Origin: Balamuthia mandrillaris
Taxonomy: Eukaryota > Discosea > Longamoebia > Balamuthiidae
Length of the DNA stretch: 64,000 bases
Direction of reading: 5' to 3'
Assembly: GCA_031835245.1 (NCBI GenBank)
Contig: JAVKOQ010000111.1
Location: 103,897-167,896 of the forward strand
In this document: piece by piece, positions 55,401-64,000 of the stretch
Layout: each line of letters starts with the position of its first letter
Numbering within the stretch: the stretch's first letter is position 1
Notes under the pieces: generated by a model
The model's database searches: none
The model's input: only the letters and a program-made list of their open reading frames with translations
Told to the model about the DNA's origin: nothing
Position numbers and translations under genes: made by a program

Positions 55401-58400
55401 TCCTTCTCCTTGTCCTTGTGCTTCTTTTTTTTTGTTTTTTTCTTGATCTTCTTGTATTCTTGTTTCCTTGTCTTTTTTTTGCTGGTAGTAATTAACTTTG
55501 CGAACAACAGAAAAAGATAATACACGAACGAGCCGATTTAGCAAAGAACATTCTCAACGGCTCGTCAAGTTGATGAGGAAGCTTTTCTCGGGTGCCGAGA
55601 GTTTGCAAAGCTTGGACTCGCTTTACCACTTTTCAGCTACTCTTCAAAACCTGTTTGGTATTATGGACCGTGGACTCGTTTGTAATATGGTACGCTTGAA
55701 AGTTTCATAGCTTTCTTTCTTCTCAATTCCATTTCTCTATTCTGTTTCGTCTATTTTGTCTTTCTTGTATGCTTACCTTTTTTCGTTTCAGGTGTATACA
55801 TTCATGGAAGAAGCGAAAGATGTTCGTGCTCGTTTGGCAAGTTTCAAGTTTCTTCAAACGTTTTTGGACATTGAAGACTACATTCCCCTCAACATTCCTT
55901 TGCCTCCTTCTTTGAACTATTTGGATGTGCCAGGCCTCATTGATGACTTTTGGTTCGCATAATCATTATTCTTATTCTTCTTTTTTCTTTGTTGAAACTC
56001 TCTGAACGTTATTCTCTTTTGTAGGAAGCGACATTTCTTGAGTGGGCTTTTACTTCACGAAATAGAAAAATCACTCAACTTGGATTCAGCAGCTTCTCAA
56101 ACTCAGGTATAATTGGTTTGCTTCGTTGTTATTTTATGTTATTTCTTATTTGCTTTTGTTGCAGGCAATCATCACTCTTCGTAATCTTCTCAAGAAACAT
56201 GAGACAGATTCACGCTGTAAGAAAGAGAGGGCCAAAGCCAGAGTTGTTAGCCTCTATTTTCCTTTCCTTCTCATAGTAACACGTCCAGCCTCTTCTCTTC
56301 TCTGGCCTCTCTTCTTCCTTCTCTATTATTGTTATCTTCTTCCTCTTCTCTTCAGCGTCTCCTCTCTGGCCTCTTTTCTTTCTTCTCTATTATTATTAAC
56401 GCATAAAAAAAAAAAAAAACAGCTCGTAGATAACCCAGTTGTGATATATCACCAGTTAGATAAACCAAGTCGACTGATCTGGCTAACGTGTTTCATCTAC
56501 ATCCTCCAAAACTGCAGTCGAGAATTGCTTTGCGGATGGTGGAAGAAGGAGACACAATCCAGACAGTTATCCTTCCTCCGTCTTCTCAACTTCTGTTTGC
56601 AAGTCTTCAAAGAGGAGGACAACGAAGAGGCGGTGTACATCGCCGCTTTGGATGTGTTGGTCGACTTTATGCATAACTTTGAAGAGGAGCTCTGCTCTCC
56701 ATCACCGAGCGTGTTGATGCCGCGTGTGTTGTCCATTATGAACGGGCTCTTCCAACTAGAGAAAGCGAACTACTTGTTGGAATGTCTGTATCCAGCTCTT
56801 CGATGGATGGTTCATACTTTTAGAGAAGCGCTGTTCCGCTTTAGCACCAATTATAACTTTTGTGAGATGCTCTGTTGCGAGGTCATGTATCATTGCACTT
56901 GGGAAGATGCCCAAGTGCGACAGAAAGCTTGTTCTCTGTTTTATTTGCTGTTGAAGGTAAACATCTCCATTCTGTTTTGCTTTATTATCTATCTGTTTAT
57001 TGTTGCTGATTCTACATTTTGTTGTGTACACATATTAGAATAATTGGCAAGAAATGAAAAATGTAACAAGAATGAAGATTCAATGCACCGTGGCGGTCTC
57101 TCGGCTTGTTGGCGGTACAAAAGGCACTTTGGTAACATTCATCTCTTTTGGCTCCCAATTTTCTGTAATTGATTCTTGTGCTCTTCTTCCTCGTTTACAG
57201 AATCTCAATCGGTTACAAGAATCTTTTCAAAATATTGAACAAATGGCCCAACAGACAAACGACAAAGCTCTGACGGATACAACAGCATTTCAGTCAGAGA
57301 TAAAGGAAGTGGTGAGCCGAGTCATGAAACTCGTCACATATAGCTCCAAAATAGCGGAGAACGTACGCGACCCTGAAACTACTGCAGATCTCTTCCACAA
57401 AATCTCGTTGAATTACAACGATACTCCCGACATACGCGTTCGTTGGTTAGAAAATCTTTCTGATTTTCAAGCCTCGGTATGTTTCTCTCTTGTTGTTGTT
57501 GTTTCTTCTTCTTCTTTTGATATTAACAATCACAAACTTCAGCAAAATAATCCAGAAGAAGCTGGACAATGTAAGCTGCACATAGCAGCATTGGTGGCAC
57601 AGTATCTTCAACGAGGAGGAGAGCTGCCGAGTTCTATTGGGGAAGATCCGTTGAGAGCGTTTATTAGAATGGCTCCCAACGTTCCTAGCGATGCAGAATT
57701 GCCACAAGAGACAGAGTCCTCGACGAGCAGTGCCTATCAGGACCCACAACTGTGGAGCATTACTGGAATCATAAAGCTGTTAAGCTCAGCTGCTCAACTT
57801 CTTGAAGAGGTACACCTCTCTCTTTCTTTCGTGCTTTACAATGTTGACACGTAAATAATCGCTTTCTCGTTATTTAAGGCAAAAACGTATGAGACCTGCA
57901 TGGAAGTGTTAATGCTCCTAAGCAACATTCACATGGAAGAGAAAGATTACACAGCTCTTACCGCCACTTTGGAGAAGTTCAAGGCGATGACTCAGACTCT
58001 CATCGCTGCTGTAAGTTATTCCGTTTTTTTATTGCTTTTTTTTGGTAAACAATGAACGCTGATTTGAAGTTCTTTGTTAGAACAAAGATATTCGTATCTT
58101 TCCAACATACTATCGTGTAGGTTTCTACGGAAAAAAGTTTGAAGAGTTACAAAACAAGGAGTTCATCTATCGTGTGCCTGGTCAGACGAAATTGGAGCAC
58201 ATTCAAAACCAGCTTAAGGTTTGTTTTCTTTTTGAGACCTTCTACGCCACATTTATTATTCCCAAGCCCTGTCTTAACATGATGTACAGGAAAAACATGC
58301 TAAGAAAGTAGGAGGTCAATTGGACAATATTGTCATTTTGCAGAGTAATGACACGGATGTCACTCAGCTCGAGCAGAACTCAGAAAAGCTATATATTCAA

Positions 58401-58715
58401 TTATGTTGTGTTGAACCGTATATTTTACCTTCACGGATAGAGAAATGCAGCTCTCCGCATGAAAAGCACTTCGATATTCGTGAGTTTATTCTTGCTGTTA
58501 TTTCTTCTTTCAATCTTGGTTAACGTCTTCTTTAAAGAGCATTTTATCTTTGAGGCTGGTTACTCTGCTTCTGGCAAAAACGTGGCTAAAGGAGGCCTTG
58601 CTGAACAGCAAAAGAAAAAAACAATTTACAGGACCAACCACTCATTTCCATACATCAAAAATCGATTGGCTGTTGTTGAAAGCTCACAGGTTTTACTCTT
58701 CTCTTCAATATTCTC

Positions 58716-58750
<35 letters not shown>

Positions 58751-59312
58751 CCTCTCTCTCTCTCTCCCTCTCATTGCTGTTGTATTTGGTTGTTCTTCCT
58801 TCTGATTGACGTGTTTTTAGATAATTCTGTCCCCGTTGGAAAACGCAATCGAACTTATGGAAGGAAGAGTATCTTCTCTGCGTGCACAACTCAGCGCTAA
58901 TCCTCCCAAGTTGAATAGTTTACAGAGCGTCATCCAAGGCAGCGTTGTTACAAGTACGTTGTTTTTTCCTTCCTATTCAGTTCAACAGTATTGGCTATTT
59001 TGTTTTGTTTTGTTTTGTTGGTAACAAACTCACAATGTAACAATAGTGGTGAACGAAGGACCAATGGCCATATGTGAAGTATTTCTCTCTGACGAGAGTT
59101 TGGCCAAAGGCAAGAGCGATCCAAAGTACAACAGCCAATTGGAGCGCTTGCGAGAGAAAATAGACGAGTTTGTGAAAATGTGCGGCTTTGCCATTGCTCT
59201 CAACAAATCTCTCATTTCAGCAGAGCATATTCCTTTCCAAAAGATGGTGGAGAATAAGTATGACCAGTTAAAAGCAGCTGCAGCTGTTTACCTTCAAAAG
59301 CCACTCTTGTAA
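50622..59312 (+). CDS. DOCK-family Rho/Rac/Cdc42 exchange factor (zizimin-like, DHR-1 and DHR-2)
   Basis: More than twenty exons spread over 8.7 kb. The start codon at 50622 opens a Lys/Glu/Ser-rich N-terminus, then PLARLLLTFPPN and EPLFYSLSLHDLFTRKRISESFYFDYND, typical of the DOCK6-8/zizimin N-terminus. The lipid-binding DHR-1 (C2-like) lies at about 53710-54170: LPVFYGRSSSSLFTTLAKCV and LYDEIKLKLPP, HHLLFSFYQLHA, LGRTFLPLL. Helical repeats follow. The catalytic DHR-2 occupies about 57750-59310: YYRVGFYGKKFEELQNKEFI, LSPLENAIELMEGRV, then QGSVVTMVNEGPM, whose Val is expected to be the nucleotide sensor, and an ALNKSLI end. DOCK proteins load GTP on Rac/Cdc42. Several introns have giant T/C-rich tracts; exon ends after the DHR-1 were not all fixed. 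Confidence 0.9.
51956..52034 (+). repeat. (CT)n array in a DOCK intron
   Basis: About 80 bp of near-pure CT with a few CCT and GCT interruptions, followed by a second array at 52387-52475 in the next intron. Confidence 0.8.
54477..54790 (+). repeat. (TTCTTG)n to (TTC)n tract in a DOCK intron
   Basis: A hexamer array (TTCTTG) grades into (TTCTTCTTG) and then (TTC)n over more than 300 bp. It fills an intron just after the DHR-1 exons. The poly-Leu/Phe and poly-Glu reading frames across it are artefacts. Confidence 0.9.
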
Positions 59313-59721
59313 CAATACAAAATAACTATGAATATTACATGCCTATTTTTTTTCAGCTGGGCTTACTGATGAAGGCAGTTATTATGCACGGCCTACCAAA
59401 CCATAGTGGGGAATCTTCGTCGGGTTTGTCCAAGTCAAGACCATGTGCTACGAAGTATTTAGGCTTTTAAAACATCGAGATTGTTAGAGAAATACCAGAA
59501 GAATGGGCATCAACAACGGAGTCTTGGTGAAGATTTTAGTTGAAGTGCTCTGTGTCTGGGTTTTTGTTTATCATGGGTGGTGATCGGTATGAAGCAGCCA
59601 AGGGTAAGGAATACACAGTGGATGAACCATTGACCAGCTTGGGATGCACAGGTGTTGGTGGAGGTACCTTGCAGTTGAGATATTGGCACCTTTACACTTC
59701 TGTCCATTACTCTCCCAAACC

Positions 59722-59800
59722 CCGTCCCTTGTGAAGGGACGGTAAGGTGCTTTGGTGCCGGCACCGTTGCTCACAGCGAGCCGTCAGATGAGCCATGGTG
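59722..59800 (+). mobile_element. Detached copy of the Fanzor 3' noncoding segment
   Basis: About 75 bp match the reverse complement of 17360-17430: CGGTAAGG..GCTTTGGTGCCGGCACCGTTGCT..AGCGAG.CGT.AGA..AGCC, with two small indels. No Fanzor coding remnant is visible on its 5' side. It may be a solo end of a related element or an independent guide-RNA-like locus. Confidence 0.5.
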
Positions 59801-60182
59801 AGACATGGTTTCGTATTTCTTTTTGCAGGTTTCGACAAAAATATCTTCGTCTGAGGGGTGCTCTTGAGACTGCCGCCAAAAAATCTTCGGACGAAGCGGT
59901 TGGTTTCACTGCCGAACCGTCGAAGCAACTTGTTAATGTCTTGTTACATGGAAGGCCATAAGCGCTTTGAGGTACTGTGCCATCTGGTGGAGAATTGCCA
60001 TCGCTTGAAAGTCTGTCCTTCGTTTTGTTTGTGCTCACACTCATTCTTAAAGATTCGCTGTTACGCAGAGGACGGTTGTTTGCTCCCTGATAAAATAGAA
60101 CATTTGCCTCACATGACGCGGATGAAAGTGTGCTATGCACACAATATACGACATCAGCGCCAAAGTAACACAGAATGATTCC

Positions 60183-60273
60183 GGCGTAACCGCCCAGCTC
60201 AGGGTAGGCGAAAACTCGCCGCTGCGATTAATGGCGATACGGTCCTACCCAGAGTTCAAAACCGAAGTACGCC
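60183..60273. other. Nested inverted repeats (foldback/cruciform-like)
   Basis: Three nested stems can be drawn: GGCGTA/TACGCC (60183-60188 with 60268-60273), GGGTAGG/CCTACCC (60202-60208 with 60244-60250) and TCGCC/GGCGA (60216-60220 with 60233-60237). It ends 28 bp before the left end of the MULE. It could be a structured RNA or a small foldback element. Confidence 0.4.
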
Positions 60274-60301
60274 AAAATTATATAAAATATTAGCCGAATC
60301 G

Positions 60302-60384
60302 GGTAAACGTCCCACCCCACAACGCTAAAAGTCCCACCCCTTCGGTAAACGTCCCACCCCTCAGGTAATTTACCCACCCTAATA
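60302..60384 (+). repeat. MULE left inverted repeat with four CCCACCCC-type modules
   Basis: Modules of 17-22 bp: GGTAAACGTCCCACCCC, ACAACGCTAAAAGTCCCACCCC (as 22 bp, core TCCCACCCC), TTCGGTAAACGTCCCACCCC and TCAGGTAATTTACCCACCC. They align without gaps to the right arm. Confidence 0.88.
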
Positions 60385-60543
60385 TGTATTTATAACAACC
60401 TATTATTTTTGTGCTATTTTGCCACCAAAGCGGGCGCTGGCCATTATTTTAGAGAGTGGAGAAAAGGGATCAGAAAAATCAAAAATTTATTTTTTAGGGG
60501 GCTTTTTTTTTTCGTTTTGTTCTTTTGGCCAGTCTTTTCTTTG

Positions 60544-60888
60544 TCACGCTGGGCACCTTTTCTTCGTTCTGTTCTTTTTTTGAGGAGAGAGGAGCTTCAC
60601 GACCTGTGTTTTCTGGTACCGTGGGTTGGGCTTCAGTTGTCGTTTTGGAGAGAGAGGCTTCCTTTTGTCCACTCGGGGATCCTGGTAGTTCACCACGGGT
60701 GCGACGCCATAGATCTCTTCCGTTTTACAGTTCTTTTGCCATTGAGAGGTACGCTTTGCTTTGCACTCTTCAAAAATGACAAACATCAACTTCAGAAAAA
60801 GAATCTGCTTGATACAAAAAGTGACAAACATACCACTTTGCGTTTTTGTTTTTTGATTTTGTTGTTTTTTTGGTGCAGCCGCCGCCAC
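60544..60888 (-). CDS. Small basic ORF inside the MULE
   Basis: A Lys/Arg/Gln-rich protein of up to 114 codons (MAAAAPKKQQNQKTKTQ; PVVNYQDPRVDKRKPLSPKR) lies downstream of the transposase on the same strand. An intron from the GTATGT near 60835 to an AG near 60767 would shorten it to mostly basic sequence. I recognise no family. Some Mutator elements carry a second gene of unknown function, and this may be a counterpart; chance remains possible. Confidence 0.4.
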   Translation of the reverse strand: MAAAAPKKQQNQKTKTQSGMFVTFCIKQILFLKLMFVIFEECKAKRTSQWQKNCKTEEIYGVAPVVNYQDPRVDKRKPLSPKRQLKPNPRYQKTQVVKLLSPQKKNRTKKRCPA

Positions 60889-61023
60889 CGCCGCTGCCTT
60901 TTTCTTTGTTGTTTCAGGTTTTGTTAAATTTGATTGAAAGGTACGTTCGGTTTCTGGTGTTTGTGTGAGGTGTTAGCTAAAAGTAGGAAAGGAGGGAGAG
61001 ATTTTGTTTAAAAAAAAGAGATA

Positions 61024-63579
61024 CTAACTTAATTCAAGCAAACATTCTTCTGTGAGTCGCAGGTTGGTTGCTACTTTCGGCCTCTTTGTTGTTTTGCGCG
61101 GCCTCCCAGGTGATGACTTCCCTGTAGCATATGCGATTGCTTGTTCTGCTTCTTCCTTGCTAGAGTACTCGATTTTTGGCTCCACTGGATGTTGATGCTT
61201 TGTTCCTTGATTTTTGTTTGCATTCAGTTTGTCTTTCTCCTTTTCCTTCTCCTCCTCCTCCTTCTCCTCCTTCTCCTCCTTCTCTTCTTTCTTATTGTTG
61301 TGTTCTTGTCCTTCAGAAGTTTCTTCCTCAAGATCTCCGCCGTCGTCCTCACCAAGTTCATCCATCGATGGCTCCTCCAACAGTAGCAGCGCCTGCTGTT
61401 CCTCGTCCTGTTCATCTCCCTCCTCTCCTTCCACATCTTCATCATCAAGGGTAACAGGCGCTACACGTTGCTCCAGGGAGTCAGTATCATCTGCTTCAAC
61501 GATGTCATCTTCAACTATTCTTGCCACTTGTGAGGTGCTGCTGTTGGTGCGTCTTGTTTGTCTTTTCAGCCCAAGCTCTAAAAGGTTCTGATCTGAAAAT
61601 GTTTTCTGTAGATGAGCAGCAAGTCCAAAAACGTGTTTGCACCTCCTACCATAATACCGAAAGTAAGGACAGGGGCATGAAGGCAATTCTATAGTCACGT
61701 CGTACTCATTCCATTTGAAAACGCCGTCAGCAAGCTCTACAAAATGTGCGTTCAATCCTTCTTCTACCTCTTTTTCCTCTCTGTCGTTGTTGTTGTCATC
61801 GTTTTTGCTGCCATTCTCTATTTCTTCTTTTTCTTTCTGTTTCTCACTCTGTTGGTGCTGTGCCAGCCGCAATCCCTCTTGATATATCCTCCAAAGCCGG
61901 CAAACACCAAGGCTTGGGCGTTGCTGTAGTACATCGATGCGGTTGAGCTCCACATTGTAGCGGCGAAACACATTGTCTGCTAGCGTTAAGACCAAGTTGT
62001 GATCCCCTTTGGTGCCTTTGCAGTGGAAATCACGAAGAATGCTACGAAAGATCGGCTCTGTTGCATTGTTGGTATTCCACAAGCCCTCTCGGTACCCAGG
62101 ACGATCAATGCTTTTCCACGTTGATGCCCATGGAGGAGAAAGCCAGTTCTTGTCAAAGTACTGCCAAAAACGGGTAATCCTCTTTTTTTGGCAATAGTTC
62201 TTCAACACTTTTGTTGGTTCTTCCTCTGCATCTTCTGTCATGGCATGTTGCAGTCTTTTTAACAAACCCAATACACTTCCATCATCCTTCCCTTGTTGTT
62301 TGGTATTATTGTTAGTTTCTACTTGTATGAGCAACAACGAGAGGGAGAGAGCAGATGCATGAAAGAGAGAGAACAAACCATACTGCGCAACTTTTTTTCT
62401 CCACAGTTGTTGTGCATGAAAGTCACACAACACCACCTGAAAGCCAGCACTTGTCGCCCCGTTACGCTCCACCTTGTCTTTGTCGATCATTACGAAGGGG
62501 TGCCACGTAGGTTTTGGGGAGTAGATCGTTGTCGTCTGTGTCTCAAAAAAGTGACGAACAGACGAAAGGAAAAAGCGCACAACTGCTGCTCGTTCCTTGC
62601 TAGCAACAGCGAAGGCAACAGGCCAGCTCCGTCCCAAGTCATCTTGCACCACCAGTGCCCAAACGGGGGGATGTGACTTGGATAGCTTGTAGATGCTGTC
62701 CAGGCCGACTACATCCTTACCCCATCGCTGAAGCACAGTGACTGCATAAGGCGCGATCAGAAAAATCATCCATGGCCGACGGGCCGCCGTGCGATCAAGG
62801 ATGTACGTTTCACGGCTCTCCAAAGGTGGGAAAAGGATAGTAGAAGCCAGTTCTGGCCGATTCAAGGCCGCTTGGAGGGCTTCTGCTCTGGTTTGCCCTT
62901 TCTTGCCGATTCGCAGTTTTTTCCTTCCGTTGTGGATTACAGTGGCAATCTCCTGCACAGTGGGTACATCCCGAGCATCCTTGACCAGCTCACAAGCGCC
63001 CCCCAGCAACATTCGTTGCAGCTCGTGCGCCGTCATTGCTCCTCCTCTCCCATTCATTCCGTCTTCTTTTGTTCCTTGCCCATCCATCTGGCGGAGCCAC
63101 TGCCGAAGCGCAGGTGGCATAGGCAAAGCGGAAGGCGCGCAAAACCCAGGTCCGTGGCTTTGGGCTTCCTTCTGGATGTAGATGTAGGCAGTGTTTAGCT
63201 CATCTCTAAACACCACCCAACGGCTTTGTACTTCACAGTCCTTTAGTTTTTTGTTCTTCTTTCCTCTTGCAGGAGGAGCACAGGCAAAGCCGCCAGAGCA
63301 GTGAAGATTCTCGCTGAGTGCAACCTCAAGGACCCCATTCTTCACCTTCTTGACTTTAGGCGCCACCAACACTTTCACTCCTTCAAGGGTGGTCCGCTGA
63401 TTACTAAGCACCTTCACTCCTGTTCGCTTTGTAAGCCCACGAGTTGATCTCCATTGGACTCGATAAAAGGTCGGAGCATCCTCTCCACCATTGTACAACC
63501 GTGAAAGCTGCTGCAATGGAACCTTTCGTTCAAAAATCCACCCGTAAATCTCGGCAAATATTTTTTTCTTCGCTTCCAT
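61024..63579 (-). CDS. MULE transposase with SWIM zinc finger
   Basis: The likely start is MEAKKKIFAEIYGWIF at 63579; a further upstream in-frame start only adds a hydrophobic AT-rich leader. The central DDE core shows GLDSIYKL, MIDKDKVERNG with VVLCDFHAQQLW, and NNATEPIF, in the order known for MULE transposases. A SWIM finger (CPCPYF..RRCKHVF) follows, then an acidic Asp/Glu-rich tail, ending near KSSPGRPRKTTKRPK, an AT-hook-like DNA-binding piece. A segment at about 62300-62380 reads as Ser/Leu from a CT-rich stretch and is probably an intron that happens to stay in frame. The enzyme would cut and paste the element at its inverted repeats. The frame is intact throughout. Confidence 0.88.
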   Translation of the reverse strand: MEAKKKIFAEIYGWIFERKVPLQQLSRLYNGGEDAPTFYRVQWRSTRGLTKRTGVKVLSNQRTTLEGVKVLVAPKVKKVKNGVLEVALSENLHCSGGFACAPPARGKKNKKLKDCEVQSRWVVFRDELNTAYIYIQKEAQSHGPGFCAPSALPMPPALRQWLRQMDGQGTKEDGMNGRGGAMTAHELQRMLLGGACELVKDARDVPTVQEIATVIHNGRKKLRIGKKGQTRAEALQAALNRPELASTILFPPLESRETYILDRTAARRPWMIFLIAPYAVTVLQRWGKDVVGLDSIYKLSKSHPPVWALVVQDDLGRSWPVAFAVASKERAAVVRFFLSSVRHFFETQTTTIYSPKPTWHPFVMIDKDKVERNGATSAGFQVVLCDFHAQQLWRKKVAQYGLFSLFHASALSLSLLLIQVETNNNTKQQGKDDGSVLGLLKRLQHAMTEDAEEEPTKVLKNYCQKKRITRFWQYFDKNWLSPPWASTWKSIDRPGYREGLWNTNNATEPIFRSILRDFHCKGTKGDHNLVLTLADNVFRRYNVELNRIDVLQQRPSLGVCRLWRIYQEGLRLAQHQQSEKQKEKEEIENGSKNDDNNNDREEKEVEEGLNAHFVELADGVFKWNEYDVTIELPSCPCPYFRYYGRRCKHVFGLAAHLQKTFSDQNLLELGLKRQTRRTNSSTSQVARIVEDDIVEADDTDSLEQRVAPVTLDDEDVEGEEGDEQDEEQQALLLLEEPSMDELGEDDGGDLEEETSEGQEHNNKKEEKEEKEEKEEEEKEKEKDKLNANKNQGTKHQHPVEPKIEYSSKEEAEQAIAYATGKSSPGRPRKTTKRPKVATNLRLTEECLLELS

Positions 63580-63912
63580 AATGAGAAAAAAAAAAAGGAA
63601 AAAACAAAAAGCCAAACAAACAAAAAAGGTGTGTGATGGTTGTGTGTAGCTGTTTCTAGTTGAAAGAAAAAAGTTAAAGAAGAAGACCTTGTTACAACCC
63701 AAGAAAAAGTAACGGTAACGTTATTGAAAAAAAAGGCGGGAACAAAAAGAAAAGTATGGCGGGCAAGAATGGTGAGAGGAATAACCGTTGACCAAGGATA
63801 CAGCATGCTTTCAATTCCTGACAGTTTCTTTTACAACGGTTATTCCTCTCGCCAAGCAAAGAGAAACACAGTAGCAATGTAACGATAGAGTTACTCATAA
63901 TTCATGTCACCC

Positions 63913-63995
63913 TAATAGGTTGGGACTTTTACCTGAGGGGTGGAATTTTTATCGGTGGGGTGGGAAGTTTATGGTCGTGGGGTGGGATATCTACC
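63913..63995 (-). repeat. MULE right inverted repeat
   Basis: On the reverse strand the modules are GGTAGATATCCCACCCC, a 22 bp unit ending TTCCCACCCC, ACCGATAAAAATTCCACCCC and TCAGGTAAAAGTCCCAACC, each in register with the left arm but 20-30 percent diverged. Confidence 0.88.
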
Positions 63996-64000
63996 ATTTT

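Larger units (their letters stand above)
59313..60300. other. Spacer between DOCK and the MULE: Fanzor-end relic and foldback sequence
   Basis: Several open frames of 60-118 codons occur on both strands (for example 59784-60140 reverse and 59752-59961 forward), but none resembles a known protein. I see no splice-supported gene. The two structured parts are listed separately. Confidence 0.45.
60302..63995 (-). mobile_element. Mutator-like DNA transposon (MULE), 3.7 kb
   Basis: The element has 83 bp inverted repeats with identical internal spacing and a transposase plus a second small ORF, both on the reverse strand. Only five bases of right flank remain in the window, so the target duplication cannot be checked. 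Both arms and the transposase look well preserved, suggesting a young insertion. Confidence 0.85.

Noticed and set aside
59784-60140. 118-codon reverse frame between DOCK and the MULE
   Set aside because: No recognisable motif, no splice support and no promoter signal; overlaps equally long frames on the other strand.

Overview
This window is nuclear DNA from an intron-rich eukaryotic microbe. Most protein genes are split by many short GT..AG introns (10 exons in the M3 peptidase, 22 in the SH2/RhoGAP/RasGEF gene), and many introns carry (CT)n microsatellites read on the sense strand. Canonical tyrosine-kinase (HRDLAARN), SH2, zizimin-type DOCK and mitochondrial-style P450 sequences suggest a unicellular relative of animals or an amoebozoan-like protist. 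I cannot name the organism.

Left part (1-16.5 kb): the first exon of a Ras/Ral-like GTPase, a thimet-oligopeptidase-type M3 metallopeptidase, a coiled-coil actin-bundling-like protein, an odd tRNA gene and a macro-domain protein. A cell-surface cluster follows: a receptor tyrosine kinase with an FG-GAP ectodomain, a secreted Tyr/Asp/Gly/Asn repeat protein, and a second secreted FG-GAP protein that is a paralogue of the receptor ectodomain.

Middle (17-31 kb): an apparently intact Fanzor (eukaryotic TnpB-like RNA-guided nuclease) inside a roughly 2.5 kb element with degenerate inverted repeats. Then a proline-rich unknown, a mitochondrial P450, an F-box/Ras-like GTPase fusion, an APH-fold kinase, a likely myristoylated basic protein and the splicing factor SF3A2.

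Right part (31-59 kb): a helicase-associated-domain protein, a Cys-rich membrane protein with two cytoplasmic YxxL motifs, an RNPS1-like SR protein, a CDCA7-type zinc-finger protein, and TDP1 with three UIM-like motifs. Next is a head-to-head pair sharing one promoter: a 1433-residue protein with a Cbl-like EF/SH2 region, a second SH2, RhoGAP, RasGEF-N and CDC25 domains, and a zizimin-type DOCK exchange factor. Together with the receptor kinase, the YxxL protein and several GTPases, this makes a dense set of phosphotyrosine-to-small-GTPase signalling genes.

Right end (59.3-64 kb): a detached copy of the Fanzor 3' segment, a nested foldback sequence, and a nearly complete Mutator-like transposon with 83 bp inverted repeats and a second small ORF. 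The palindrome TGTCGACA occurs nine times outside genes, mostly in promoter regions. All exon boundaries were read by eye and are not RNA-confirmed.
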